Of a stretch of DNA of 64,000 nt, positions 1 through 10,925 are shown piece by piece. Source of the DNA: Urophycis tenuis (lineage: Eukaryota > Chordata > Actinopteri > Gadiformes > Phycidae); NCBI GenBank assembly GCA_036785325.1, contig JAXIVH010000030.1, positions 3,086,172 to 3,150,171 of the forward strand. Direction: 5' to 3'. The position numbers and the translations under genes were made by a program. Below the pieces are notes generated by a model. That model searched no databases, was not told where the DNA came from, and saw only the letters and a program-made list of their open reading frames with translations. Numbering within the stretch: position 1 is the stretch's first letter; every line of letters starts with the position of its first letter.

Positions 1-327
1 TGTAATCCATCAAAGACAGTGTCTCACACACCATCTTTGAACATTGGTCGTTGGCTTCGGAGACTACTTTGCCACCACTTTGTGAGTGCCTGGAGTGCGA
101 CTGGAGGCTCCTACAATTTTGGAAGACAAAACAAATGCATCTTATAATAGCATAACGTAATGTAATATAATTGATATAATACATTTACTGTTTTTTAATA
201 TATCAGTATCCCCCTTTATAGCCTAGTCAGCCAAACCCTTATAATTTTCATTTGTGTATGAAACATAACATTTCAGAAAACTTCTAATGTAAAAACATAT
301 TGATTTATTCTACCCTAAACAATCAAC
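1..327. other. Gene-free AT-rich stretch
   Basis: I see no open frame, RNA or repeat boundary that I can support here. The sequence is AT-rich and ends where the terminal inverted repeat of the next element begins. Confidence 0.5.
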
Positions 328-467
328 TACCGTACTTTCCGGACTATTAGCCGCACCTGAATATAAGCCGCAGAAGCTAAATTGCATGATTTGTACATAT
401 ACAAGCCGCACCGGACTATAAGCCGCAGGTTTTTTATGTTTAATTACCATATGGTTCGTGCACAGAG

Positions 468-1365
468 TAGGGATGTGACTTTCAGTCCAAAACACTATTC
501 GAAATTCGCTAGACACTATTCGAATTTTATTCGAAAATCGACCCCCCCCCCCCCCAAAAAAAAAACAAAAACAAAAAAAACACACACACGCGCGCGCTCA
601 CGTGCGACATCCCCCTCCTTCAACCACCACACACACACGACAGAAAGGGTAGACTTAACCAAACAGTTTACTGAATCAATAAGAACATTACAGAACGGTA
701 AAATGGGCATATTCCCTGAGCGATTTATCTCAGCTACAGCATGACAACAAACAAAGTTACAATTGCAACCGCTGCGCTGTTTTTCATTTAACTGCCTGTT
801 AGGGGGAACCGGGTGAAACAGTTTCAGCAACGAGATCGAATGGATTTAACAGAAATAGCGAAGTAAACCTATTGCATATTTTTATTCAGAAAAATCAACA
901 TGTCAACGTGTTCGGGGTGGATACGTGTGCGCAGCCTATGAACTATTAAGCCGGCAGCGGAGAAAACGCGCTCCGACGGCACGGACGTTGCAGGCACACA
1001 CAAGTAGGCGCTCGCCAACTTTGCCAGGCGGGGGTATCTTTTTTGATTTGCTTTACACCATGTCAGTGGGTCATTGTGGAGCGGTGCACACATCCTGGCA
1101 GTACTGAGTCAGTTCAGTGGTGAACTCTGCACCCTCTGCACTGTACTCCTCCCCAAATAGGACCGCGATTGCCGCTGCAGATAAGCCATCCTTTCGGGGA
1201 TGTTTTAGGTTCGGACGTATAGTTCTATGTAAACAATGCAGCATTCTTTCCCAGTGAAACCTATGAGTGAAATGCAATACTAGTCAATGCGGCATTCGAA
1301 ATGAGTATTCTTTATTCGAACGTGTCACGAATATTCGACTATTCGAAAATCGTGTCCCAACCCTA
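468..1365. mobile_element. hAT transposon remnant with perfect 8-bp target duplication
   Basis: The 8-bp direct repeat GCACAGAG flanks the element at 460-467 and 1366-1373, as expected for hAT. The termini are short inverted repeats (TAGGGATGTGAC on the left, TAGGGTTGGGACACG on the right, read inward). ATTCGAA-rich subterminal motifs occur on both sides. The interior keeps only the C-terminal part of a hAT transposase, on the minus strand, so this is an internally deleted copy that would need a transposase in trans. Confidence 0.88.
869..1093 (-). pseudogene. hAT transposase C-terminal dimerisation fragment
   Basis: About 70 residues that match the hAT family C-terminal dimerisation region: a PRLAKLASAYL segment, then the hallmark TSVPSERVFSAAG, and an ending DMLIFLNKN. 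This domain lets hAT transposases oligomerise. The RNase H catalytic part is absent, and the sequence upstream on this strand (to about 1277) does not continue the family in one frame. It is a remnant inside the hAT at 468-1365. The lineage resembles ZBED-type animal hATs, but the fragment is too short to be sure. Confidence 0.8.
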
Positions 1366-1891
1366 GCACAGAGGGGATTGTTGGGAAAGAGGCAACTGTT
1401 TGGGGAAGCTCCTATTTATTAACATTTCAACACAAGTTGCATATTTGCATACGTTAACTGTTTGTTTTCCATAATGAGGGTGTCTCACAAACTGTCTTGC
1501 GCTCGCAATGTTTAGGTATCCCCCTAGTGGCCGTTAGCTGTAAAAATCCATAGATAAGCCGCACTGTTATATAAGCCGCAGGGTCGAAAAATGGGGAAAA
1601 AGTCGCGGCTTATAGTCCGAAAATTACGGTATATACGTTTTCTGGTGATGTCTATGACATAAAAGGAGCAATGCAACATTTCTTCCTTCATATAGCTTTT
1701 TTCTACATTTGAGTTTGAAAACACACACGTGAATGACGTGTCTGGGAGAGCCCCTACAGCAAAAACGCCGATGCTGCATATTCTCTTGTAATATATAGCC
1801 CTGCATCGGTATGTAATGAGCATGAAGAGGGTGATAAAACACCAAAAAGCTAGCATGGGGAATGAAAGGAGATTAAAATAGGCCATGGGTC

Positions 1892-2009
1892 AAATAGGGT
1901 CAGAGTGCAACAGGTAGTTTATCCCAAAATTTTCACTTAACATTCAAATTCAAGTTGCTTTCATTTGGGGTTAGGGGTTGGGGTGGGGGGGTACACTCTG
2001 ACCCTATTT
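1892..2009. repeat. Short MITE-like inverted repeat
   Basis: A perfect 16-bp inverted repeat, AAATAGGGTCAGAGTG at 1892-1907 and its complement at 1994-2009, encloses about 86 bp. No target duplication is obvious and there is no coding capacity. Confidence 0.6.
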
Positions 2010-2039
2010 TGCCTGCAGCCTACAAGCCATTGTACTGAC

Positions 2040-2043
<4 letters not shown>

Positions 2044-2112
<69 letters not shown>
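2044..2112. repeat. (CA)n microsatellite
   Basis: About 34 uninterrupted CA units. A likely length-polymorphic marker. Confidence 0.97.
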
Positions 2113-2113
<1 letters not shown>

Positions 2114-3212
2114 GTTTGTCGGGCTACAGGAAAAAATTTAGATTTTTTGCTCAAATCAGACTCGGCATAGGGCTGTGAGGACACCGGGTTCCGGTGGTGC
2201 TAGAGTTACAAAAAACATATCAAAGATCATGAAAAAAATCAGCAAACCTATACACGACTTAAAATTAAAAGATTTTCTTTGCACAACTGAGATATAAAAA
2301 AAATGGCTGTTTTTCAGACTTTCTGGTGGTTTGTAAAGACTTTTCTGTAACACGGTCTATAAGGACAGTGTGGTGTACAAGGTCAGTGATGTCATCATAC
2401 ACATACACTATGTATAACATGCTTTGAAAGGACACAAGGTTTGTAAGGCCAGGTCACCATACACATACACCAAGTATAACCTGTTTTGAAAGGACACATG
2501 GCTTATAAGACCAAAGTGACTAAGGCACACCATTATAATAATATGGAATATATTAAGAGGTCATTTTTGTTTTCTTTGTTGACCTCTGTTGTGCATTACA
2601 ATTTGGCACATTAGATCAACTAGGAGCTTAACACAAAAACAGTGCTTGCATCCACTAGGACGAAATCAACCCCACCAGCACATATCATTGCATCCTTGCT
2701 CCCTAGTATTATGGAGTTTTTCCATGTCCTGAACCAACTGCTAACCTGCAATCATGTTTCTCTCACTTTCTGATCAAAGACGATAACATTTTACTGGCCC
2801 CTAAAATCTACCTTTAGAAGTGACCTGGACTTTTAACATCAACAACATGAATAAAGGAATCTCATTTCTCCAAATATAACAAACTACAACTACCAACCAA
2901 CCCACTCTTCAAAAACATTATCTACATCGGGATATTATAAAGTGAGCGTGCGTATATGTTAAAACCTATTTAAAAAATATCTCTATCAGAGATAATATTG
3001 GCTTTACTAGCAATTTTAATATTAAGGGTTTATAGAATGAGAACGAAACCTAAAAAGCCTAATAAGTAACTTGAAATCCTCCATGTTCTAATGACTTGAT
3101 TGACATTGTCAAAGTTTTAAAAGAAAATGCAGTCACCCACTCCCCTTCAACCAGTCCTGTTTGTGGAGTGTAAGTTTATGGTCTCAATACAATGAAACAA
3201 CCTCGATTCTCT
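2113..3212. other. Gene-free stretch with a short degenerate tandem repeat
   Basis: No gene recognised. Two diverged copies of a 62-bp unit lie at about 2397-2458 and 2459-2520; they share ACACATACAC, GTATAAC, TTTGAAAGGACACA and a final AAG(G/A)CC. The rest is AT-rich and looks non-coding. The open frame at 2156-2353 on the minus strand shows no family features. Confidence 0.5.
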
Positions 3213-3555
3213 AGGGCTGGATATCGTTCAAAATTTTTCGATACGGTGCTAATTTCGATATCTTGGTTTCGATACGATACTTTTTTTGATACCTGATGTT
3301 TTAAAAATCAATTTCCACAACAAAAATACATTAAGAATTATAGAATTTATTTTTACAAACTGGACCACAAGGATGGTTAGTGGTTGTGTGTGTGTGTGTG
3401 TAATTAAGTAAGAGTAAGAGTACATTGCAAATACACAGAACTAGGGGGCCTAGTCGAGGGCACTCAATTATAACAATAATAATAAAAAAATAACAAAACA
3501 GAACAATAATAACAAAAAGGCTAAAACTGATTGCTGCAAACTAATGAGTCCAAAG

Positions 3556-4299
3556 TCACTCAACAGTTTTTTTTAGAAAGATGAACATGTCTGCTTTGTC
3601 TGGCAACAGACAGGCCCGCTCCGGGCTGATTGTGTTGCCAGCTGTTGAAAAGGTGCGCTCTGACGGTGTCGCTGACGCCTGAACACAGAGGTACCTTGCA
3701 GCCAAGCTTGATAGTGCTGGTAGGGTGCCCCGCATATCCCACCACCAGGTCACTGGATCAACAGTTGATAATGTTGATGGCAAACCTCTGTAGTAGTACC
3801 GAATTTCTTCCTTCACCTTATCCCTTGTGGGGCGGCACGGTGGTGCAGTGGTTAGCACTGTTGCCTCACAGCAAGAGGGTTCTGGGTTCGAATCCACCTG
3901 GGACCCGGGACCTTTCTGTGTGGAGTTTGCATGTTCTCCCCGTGCTTGCGTGGGTTCTCTCCGGGTACTCCGGCTTCCTCCCACAGACCAAAAAACATGC
4001 AGGTTGGGGATTAGGTTAATTGGTGTCTCTAAATTGACCATAGGTGTGTATGTGAGTGTGAATGGTTGTATGTCTATATATGTTAGCCCTGTGATAGGCT
4101 GGCGACCTGTCCAGGGTGTACCCCGCCTCTCGCCCGTTGCAGCTGGGATTGGCTCCAGCCCCCCCGCGACCCTCGTTGAGGATAAGCGGTCACGATAATG
4201 GATGGATGGATGGACCTTATCCCTTGTGCTCGCCGCTGGGTGATTCTGCTCTCCTACCTCTATGTCCTCATCCATGAACAACTCCTCCAGTGCAGACAT
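3556..4299 (-). pseudogene. hAT transposase C-terminus with an in-frame SINE insertion
   Basis: The last about 80 residues form a hAT C-terminal dimerisation domain: SLAARYLCVQASATPSERTF, a TAGN turn and a DMFIFLKK ending. The first 30 residues are acidic hAT linker sequence. Between them lies a complete SINE (3830-4213). Insertion plus one target copy is 399 bp, a multiple of three, so the frame stays open across it. The residues TRDKV appear on both sides because of the 15-bp target duplication. The hAT itself probably starts near 3213, where terminal-repeat-like sequence (GGGCTGGATATCG) occurs. It belongs with the upstream pieces at 4764-6120 and is not functional. Confidence 0.8.
3830..4213 (+). 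mobile_element. tRNA-derived SINE, full length
   Basis: The head has pol III promoter boxes: A box TGGTGCAGTGG and B box GGTTCGAATCC. A tRNA-unrelated body follows and the tail is (GGAT)n. The copy is flanked by perfect 15-bp target duplications, ACCTTATCCCTTGTG, at 3815-3829 and 4214-4228. The same family occurs inverted at about 22279-22553. This is a common teleost SINE type that is moved by a LINE partner. Confidence 0.92.
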
Positions 4300-4763
4300 C
4301 TTTGTCCGTTTCTATAAGCAGATAATAAAAAGAAGGAATAAGGTTATGGTTATAGATCAAATTCATTGATTTGAGAAAAGTGTAAAAGTGAACCTATGAA
4401 ATCTCTGGCATCTGCTTTGGGGTTTTGCAAGAATAGATTCACATTTGCACTTGTGAGAGATTTCTTTTCTCAAATAAATGAGTTAAAAAGTCATATTTTA
4501 CTGTTTGTCCCCATTACTTTGAATATCCACATAACATTTAGTTGCATATGTAAACTGGAAAATATTAAATTAGCGACACTATATTTACCCGTGTTGCAGC
4601 TGAACTGGCTTCATCACATGAGCTGTCCCCATCGTCCTCCTGCTGCTGGGCCTGGGCAGTTTTACCTCTGTTCTGTTGATATTGGAAAAGCAGGTATCAT
4701 GTACATCGATTTCATTTACAACCAGAAAGGCAAAATATAATGAGATTTAATGATACTGATGAG

Positions 4764-6120
4764 TTTTAAACACCTGGTGTGAGGCTCGGTCAATTAATTC
4801 CTCCTCCAGTCTGTACCAGACAGCATCCTCTACTTTTCCCTTGAACCTAGGATCCAAAGCAGTGCCCTCTTCAAAATCTCCTGAATGCCCTCACCCTGTG
4901 AGACAAGAACATACATAGACAGAAAGATAGATAGAAACTTCTTTAGTCCAGAGGGAAATTCAAGGGACATGTAAGTTACAGACGAGCTACTGAAAAGGCT
5001 GCCACTGCTGCGGCGCACCATAGTATACGTAGAAGTTTCTGTATACAAAATGAAAATAATCAACAAATCAATAAAATAGTGATGCTCACTTTGTATCTTT
5101 TGGAAAGGTCACCCCAGACGTTTTCCTTTACGGAATTGGAGAAGGAAGAGTCGTCTGTTGTGATTGTGACCCTGAAGTGATGTTGAAGCTTGTTCATGAT
5201 TGGAATAATTTGAGAAATTGTGGGGTTGTTTTCAGATGAGATGCAAACTGTTGATTGGTACATGATTTTAATTAGTTTGACAAACTCCTCGGTTTTCCTG
5301 AAGTCATCTCCTGAAATTCTTTCAAGTCTGAAAAGTATCCACATAGGTTTTATTAGCAGGATTGAATTTTAGGAAAAAAATGTTAAGCTGCAGCACTGAT
5401 GGTGAAAATAAGCCAATTCCAAAACTCTCCTTCTCCATGGACTTCTTCAAGCGAGGGTCCATGCAGGCTGCCTGGATGGCCGGGAACATCTCCTGGAATC
5501 GCTCCATCATTAGAGACTGTTCCACCTGGTCTTAACATCCAGGATGACCGAGTGCTCTGGCAGGCCTAAAGATACAGAGAGGACACAAAGTGTCAAGCAA
5601 ATGGTCCATTAGGAATAATGATTAAATAATTAAATATTACAATATATATTACCGAGTATTTTCTGCTTCTCCTTTATTACAGGTTTAGACAGGCACCTTT
5701 TCAACCACACCAACAGTGCTCTGACGTCCTGCCCACCTTGCAACTGAGGTTACGGTGTGTGGGCAAAGCAGGCTATTTTCTTCACACTCATCCTTCTCAC
5801 TGCCACATCCATGTTGGCAGCATTATCAACAGTGATGGCCACAAGTTTCTCCTTTACCCCATATTCTTCCAATATGTCCCCTATCTCGTCTGCTATAGCT
5901 ACCCCTGTCTGTGATACATACACTGCATGCGTGTGCAGTATCTTTTCCTTCATGGACCCCTCTATTATGTAGTGGACAGAAACAGTGATGTAGTGATCTT
6001 GAGCAACACTGGTCCACCCATCAGCAGTCACAGCCACATCCCTGACAGCCTCCAACTCCCTCACCACATTCTCCTTTTCAACATAATACATGTACCATGT
6101 AGGCACAATAGTGTTTGCAT
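4764..6120 (-). pseudogene. hAT (ZBED-like) transposase, central and N-terminal parts, decayed
   Basis: Read on the minus strand, successive blocks follow the order of animal ZBED-like hAT transposases. At about 6120-5750 is the first catalytic block, with VAVTADGWTS followed by an ITVSVHYI strand, then VAITVDNAANM. At about 5565-5395 are LPEHSVILDVKTRWNSL and FPAIQAACMDPRLKK. At 5344-5060 is SGDDFRKTEEFVKLIKIMYQ, ending in VWGDLSKRY. At about 4880-4770 is GTALDPRFKGKVEDAV. Frames shift between blocks, notably just after TRWNSL, and a LINE tail splits the region at about 4900-5058. The protein is cut off at 6120 by the 1.36-kb repeat, so the BED finger is missing. A dead copy. Confidence 0.8.
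4900..5058 (-). repeat. 5'-truncated L2-like LINE tail
   Basis: On the minus strand the segment ends CTGGACTAAAGAAGTTTCTA followed by TCTATCTTTC-type microsatellite. This resembles the 3' end of the L2-type LINEs elsewhere in the window, where the same position reads GGATTAATAAAG. It interrupts the hAT remnant. The exact 5' edge is not defined. Confidence 0.5.
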
Positions 6121-7476
6121 ACCTGCAAACTTGTCGCTTTTCGGCTACAATCGCCGTTTTTTGGGTCAAAGGGGTCATTCACGTGACTCGTGTAGATCCG
6201 AAGAGTTTTTGTTTTGGGGGGGGGGGGGGGTCGGGGTCGGGGAAGGCTGCATTGGCTTATCAAGTGGAGGCTGAGACACGCATGCCGGCCAGGCAAAAAG
6301 TGAGTTTTTTGCACGTGTAGAGTGACAGCAACAGAGTGCAAAACATTTTTTAATTTAGTTTATCAGTACTTTGTATGGACTCATCGTCTCAATTTTCATC
6401 GTCATCGCGATGTGAGCGTTCATGATAAACACATCGCAAAAGCTGGTCTGTAATGCGATAAGTTCGCCACGCACACTCGGGCCATCCTTATCCTTAAATC
6501 ATCCTTAAATATTGTGGTTTGCAGTAACCCGACCCACCCTGTCAATTTAGGACCGACCCAAATATTTATTTTTCCCTTTTAGTCCGACCGACTTGCCGGT
6601 TGTATACTTGCGTTAAGACCGACCGTTGTTTTTTTTAACTCTTAAAATAACTAATGCAACTACAATAAAACCCTACTAATTATATTTTAGAAGGTATCGC
6701 GAATATAAATAGCCTACATACACACGTAGGCTACGTTCTTTCTTTTATATTCGCTTCATTTCATCAATGGTTCGCGCTTGTCTGTTATGATGGCTGCGGC
6801 TGCAGTAAAGAAAATGTTCGCAGTCACCGTTCAAAGTTATAGAAGGCTAAATTATTACTTTGGGTTCATGCACGGTAGCAATAGGTCCTACATGAAAAAA
6901 TGCATTGAAATATCTCGACACCGCTATAAAGTGACGTGTCGACTGACGTCAAGGAGACCACTAAACTTTTACGGGATGGAGACGCGGTCAGTGACGTCAC
7001 GATATGCAAATTTGTTTAAATTCATATCAACGTATTCACCATGACCAATATTTTACTCTTTTCTTATTTATCATCGCAAGTCATATCGTCATCGCAATAT
7101 TGAACAGTGTGATCGCACATTTTCACAATGATCTGGTCTCAGCAGATACCTTGACTCTGTTGGTTGTTATGTCATATTTGGAAGCTCAATCTGTAACTTT
7201 TTTTCATACAAAATCTCACCAGAAGTAACCATTTAAAGGGTTATTTTTCAAAATGTTCTTCCGGGGGTGCATGCCCCCGGACCCCCCTAGTGTTGCTAGT
7301 TTACCAACACACAGCACCACTGCTACAAAAAATCTAGGGGAAACACTGAGTATACTGTACTATAGACATACTATATACCTCCAGAACTGTCAAAACGCTC
7401 AGAATCGCGTACTTAACATATTTGAATCACAAAAAATTACGCTGTCACCTTTTTTTCCTCTGACCAGTTTGCAGGT
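6121..7476. repeat. 1.36-kb dispersed repeat, copy A
   Basis: Bounded by a short inverted repeat, ACCTGCAAACT at the left and AGTTTGCAGGT at the right. A second copy in the same orientation lies at 55712-57081 and differs by few substitutions and small indels. It contains a G-run, a block rich in CGATGTGAGCG/ATCGTC motifs, and an 88-codon open frame (6778-7044, +) of no recognised family that is conserved in both copies with one amino-acid change. Near its right end is GGGGAAACACTG, which resembles hAT termini, so it may be a composite. No convincing target duplication. It separates the hAT remnant from the sequence to its right. Confidence 0.85.
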
Positions 7477-7724
7477 CTGTATACTATTACATTAATGTTA
7501 ATAATAACATGACAGTGTAACTTAAAGTAGAGTGACCAGATTGTAATGGGTGGGCTGAGCTGTGTAGTTCATTTTATTATATGTATGACGAGTACTCCAT
7601 GTTAACAAGCAATTTAGTTCAACCTGGACTTGAGATTCTACTGGGACAGAGCAGTTCAGTCTATGTCCACTGCTAATGTAAAACAAAATCTGTTCTGGTC
7701 GTCTGGTCACCTTACTTTCAGTAA

Positions 7725-8378
7725 AGAAATAGTAAGTGAAGAAAGTGCCGCAACCGCAGCAAGAAGAGAGAACGCACAAGAACAGGCAACTTCTGAACTT
7801 TTGCCAACCGGCATTCTGTCTATGGTCAAACCTCCAGTTTGTGAGGCTCCTCGCTCTTCCTCATTGACCTGAAGCATCTACCCCTCACTACAACCTGTCC
7901 CTGGAGTATATTTGATACTATATCCGCATGCAACAAGAAAACATGTGTTATCTCACAGAAATACACAACTTCGTAACCTTAACGTTAAGTCAACACAGTA
8001 ACATTTCACACTTAGCTAGCACAGCTTCACCAAATTACTGATTGTTATGTTATCTCATGTCATCTCACTTAAACATGCACACATCTTCAATACGACGTGT
8101 TAAACTCCATATTACACAATCACAACACCCAAGATTTACCATGACTTGTTAACAGGCTGTACACGCAGGCTTAACCGGTATGGCTAATGTTATAGCAATG
8201 TTCGTCTTTACTTACCTTCGTAATTGTGGATGAATTCTTCGTGAAAGAATTTATACCCCTTGTCCAGTTTGTTGCCTTTCGTGGACTAATGGGTCTCCAC
8301 ACTCCTCACCACATCGGCGCTGGTGAACTTGGGTAAATAAGCCAGGCTTGTCGAAAACACTCTACCATGAGCCGCCAT
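7725..8378 (-). pseudogene. SWIM-type zinc-finger protein, N-terminal exons, decayed
   Basis: Exon 1 (8378-8216) starts ATGGCGGC within a YY1-like context. It encodes MAAHGRVFSTSLAYLPKFTS, then hits an in-frame TAG after SVETH. The same frame then reads KGYKFFHEEFIHNY before a GTAAGT donor. A second exon (about 7880-7725) gives SMRKSEEPHKLEV, two in-frame stops, then ACSCA. The pairing of a KGYK-F/Y-HE start, an SM-K-E-PH segment and a CSC zinc-ligand core is the pattern I know from SWIM-finger/YqaJ-associated proteins, which are abundant and transposon-like in fish genomes. The rest of the protein was not found nearby. Stops in both exons make it a pseudogene. Confidence 0.55.
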
Positions 8379-8447
8379 TTTTCTATCAACAAAGCCACAA
8401 CGGAACTAAGCTTACGCTAGTGACGTATTTCCGATTCTTGCGTAAAA

Positions 8448-8683
8448 GGCCTATACCCACCACGACTAATGAGGACTCTGATAGGTTGAAAGGTTTGCCA
8501 CCCATCACACGGCTCATCCCTCTTGATGGCAGCCCGGACCTTGGCAGTGTCTTTGGAAGGGTAGGGAGGCCAGAAGACCTTCTCCCCATTGTATGGGGTA
8601 CAAGTTCGTTGTTGCCATTGCTGAACTGGATTATGCACCACTGGTTCATTTTTTTTTTATTTATAGAGGCGGTGGGTATCGGC
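8448..8683. mobile_element. Small MITE with TAAAA flanks
   Basis: Imperfect 16-bp inverted repeats: GGCCTATACCCACCAC on the left, GCCGATACCCACCGCC read inward from the right. Both are flanked by TAAAA (8443-8447 and 8684-8688), which may be a 5-bp duplication or a 3-bp TAA duplication with chance extension. No coding capacity. Confidence 0.65.
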
Positions 8684-8689
8684 TAAAAT

Positions 8690-9449
8690 TAAGCACACAA
8701 ACAAAAACTTATTTATGGAGGAACTGTATGAATTTATATAGATATGAATGAACTGTTTTAACTATTTATGTATATATATTTATTTATTTTTTAACTATTT
8801 ATGAACTGAACTGATTAACTGTTAAACTGACAGCTGGGACATTTACTAGGTATGAATTATTGGAATGGCGATGAAGTCTTTATTGTCAGGGTAAAGTATG
8901 TATTTTTTATGAATCAACTCTGACCTCAGCACACTGATGGTCTTTCTCAGCCCTGATACTTTATACAGCCCAATTATGGAGGATGGAAAGGGATACTGGT
9001 AATAAGAGTCCTTTGTAAATGTTCTGAAAATTACAAAAGTCTCACAACCTGCCCTGATAATGTTTTCAAAAATTCCAATGTCATCAAGTATTTGTATGCC
9101 ATTGTTCCCAAACTTAGTTGTTAAGGTATACTTTTCAGTGACAACCTTACGATACTGATCTCAGTGGCCTAAGTGAGGCACCACTGGACCATCATGGTGA
9201 GGGTGCATGTACTTGTTTGTGCTGTTCTGGTTTGGGTCTAATGATTCTGTGGGTATCTCTGAAAGCCTCTTCACAATTTGCTGCAAAGGCAAGTGAGGCT
9301 TGCGTAATGGGCTCTTTAAGTGACCCAAGAAATTTTCTGTGTTTTTCAACCTTTTTTGTGGCACGGCACACTTCAGACTAAGAAAAAATCCCACGGCACA
9401 CCAACATGTTATCAAACGCGAAATTTATAAAAAAAAAATAAAATAAAAC
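8690..9449. other. Gene-free stretch
   Basis: No gene recognised. AT-rich. Around 9340-9415 there is a diverged copy of a GTGGCACGGCACAC-containing repeat. The open frame over it (9161-9415, minus) has no family features. Confidence 0.45.
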
Positions 9450-9453
9450 ATTC

Positions 9454-9532
9454 ATGGTAAAACCCTACTCTGGCCTACTCATTTATGCTACATCCTTTGT
9501 GGTTGTCACATACTTGGGGGCTTGTCCGGGAT
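9454..9532 (+). mobile_element. Truncated LTR end followed by a tRNA-Pro-like primer-binding site
   Basis: 9454-9510 matches the U5 end of the inverted LTR at 9539-9969 over about 57 bp with two mismatches. After a 4-base spacer comes TGGGGGCTTGTCCGGGAT (9515-9532), 17 of 18 bases identical to the complement of the 3' end of tRNA-Pro, the primer used by many gammaretrovirus-like elements. The leader is cut off six bases later by the inverted LTR. No gag, pol or env sequence is present. An old endogenous retroviral-type remnant. Confidence 0.7.
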
Positions 9533-9538
9533 CAACTA

Positions 9539-9969
9539 TGTCACAACCACAAAAGATGTAGCATAAATGAGTAGGCCAGAGTAGGGTTTTACCATTAATA
9601 AGAGATGGTTTTTATTTACTGTTCTCCAGCGTGCAAGGTTTAACAAATCACAAATACGCAAAACTTCTGCGCCGCAACTCCCGATGACATAACACAATGA
9701 CAAACACTACGAAACAAAGATAGCAACGGTAGCTGTCAGTCTTCTGACAAAGACCAAGGGACAACTAGCCGTCAGGAGTGCAGGTGTGTGGTTCTGCAGC
9801 TCTCGATGGGTGCAGCAGGAGACCTTTTAACTGGGTGCGGGCGCCTGTACACCAGCGTCCGATCAACCCTAATGAGCATGCACCAACTCACCTGATTGAC
9901 ACAAGAACACACACAGGCAGGACAGACCGACAGGACGAAGGCCGTCTGTCTGTCCTGAGGGCCGTCACA
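9539..9969 (-). mobile_element. LTR of a retroviral-type element, inverted
   Basis: Read on the minus strand this 431-bp segment begins TGTGACGGCC and ends GTGACA, giving TG...CA ends. It carries an AATAAA polyadenylation signal about 60 bases before its end. Its last 57 bp are repeated inverted at 9454-9510. The two flanks do not match as a target duplication, which argues against a simple solo LTR. The upstream boundary falls inside an exon of the Myb/SANT-like gene to the right. Confidence 0.65.
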
Positions 9970-10772
9970 GTACCCAGTGTTGAGGCAATCTTCTCCAGCA
10001 TCTCCGCTATCCGTTCCTGATTGTTTAGTACTGCGTCCGAGATCAGGCGCGGTCGTGGAGAGGCATGGGCCCGAGTTTGTGTGGATTTACTGCTGCAGGA
10101 GGGCTGTCTGTTCTGGTTCTGTTGCAAGTTGGCTCTGCGGGACTTCATCTGTGACTAAAAAAATAAATTGATAAATAAATAAATGAAATCAAGCCAAGGT
10201 TGTAACCCCTCAGTCCAATACTAAAGATGTATTTTGAGCTTACACTTTAATATATAAATTATATATACAATTATATATAAATAAAAGTATTACTCCAGAA
10301 AATAAACAAATTACCTTCCGATTCCTCTGGAGTAGCAGCGGCACAGGGAGGGGGTGACAGCCTTGCATCGGGGCCCAGGTCTGTGTCCAGAGACTCAGTT
10401 GATGGTACTCTTAACTAGGGTGGGAAAATTTAATCAACTAAATAAGTTACATTATAGTGATTTAGATTTTTCCCATATAGCCTACCTGAGAGTGCCGTCG
10501 CCCCGATGATGGCCCTGATGCACTGGCCCAACTCAGACATAGGTGTCGTTTCTGCTGTCCCCCCTCCAGTCCAGTCCGTTGCATCTCCTGCCGGAATTTT
10601 GCGATATTTTTCTTTTTGTTTCGCATTTAGGGTCGAACCATTTCTTTTTTACCTCTTCGACCATGCGCCCCTCTCCCGACACTGCATCCACTGCACGCGT
10701 AACTGCCTCCCAGGCCTCCTTTTTGTTTGTGTTAGTGCAACGGATGGGACAATTATAACAATGCTCAGGCAC
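9970..10772 (-). pseudogene. Myb/SANT-like DNA-binding protein gene, broken
   Basis: Three exons can be read. The first (about 10772-10499) encodes the end of a Myb/SANT-like domain, with the signature EVKKKWFDPKCETKRKIS (a known hallmark of MSANTD-type proteins and Harbinger partners). A one-base slip in a G-run then breaks the frame. In the shifted frame it reads SELGQCIRAIIG and ends at a GTAGGC donor. The second exon (10412 to about 10316) is Pro/Ser-rich and ends GGAAG before GTAAT. The third begins after TCACAG at about 10149, reads NQERIAEMLEKIASTL, and is cut by the inverted LTR at 9969. It could be a Harbinger partner or a domesticated relative; no transposase of matching type is adjacent. 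Confidence 0.65.
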
Positions 10773-10925
10773 AAAAAAACCTACAATATTTTACACATAT
10801 GCTACACTCTCGCCAGGGTGCTGACCACAGGGGTATACACATACATACATTTCATGACTGGCAATTCATCATTGATTTCTAGTTCTACTTGTAGAAACCA
10901 GATCCTCATAGAGAATTAGAATATA

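Larger units (their letters stand above)
328..1631. mobile_element. TIR DNA transposon (non-autonomous), interrupted by a hAT
   Basis: The ends are imperfect inverted repeats of about 27 bp. The left end begins TACCGTACTTTCCGGACTAT and the reverse complement of the right end begins TACCGTAATTTTCGGACTAT. Both continue into degenerate GCCGCA/TAAGCCGC blocks, which repeat inside the element. TA dinucleotides sit at both outer edges, which fits a TA duplication, but this is weak evidence. No transposase of its own is visible. Its interior is mostly the nested hAT at 468-1365. Superfamily not determined. Confidence 0.7.

Noticed and set aside
2041..2112. Possible origin or telomere-like repeat
   Set aside because: It is a plain (CA)n microsatellite.
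3827..4198. Plus-strand frame in the SINE
   Set aside because: SINE sequence; the same peptide would appear in every copy and there is no coding signature.
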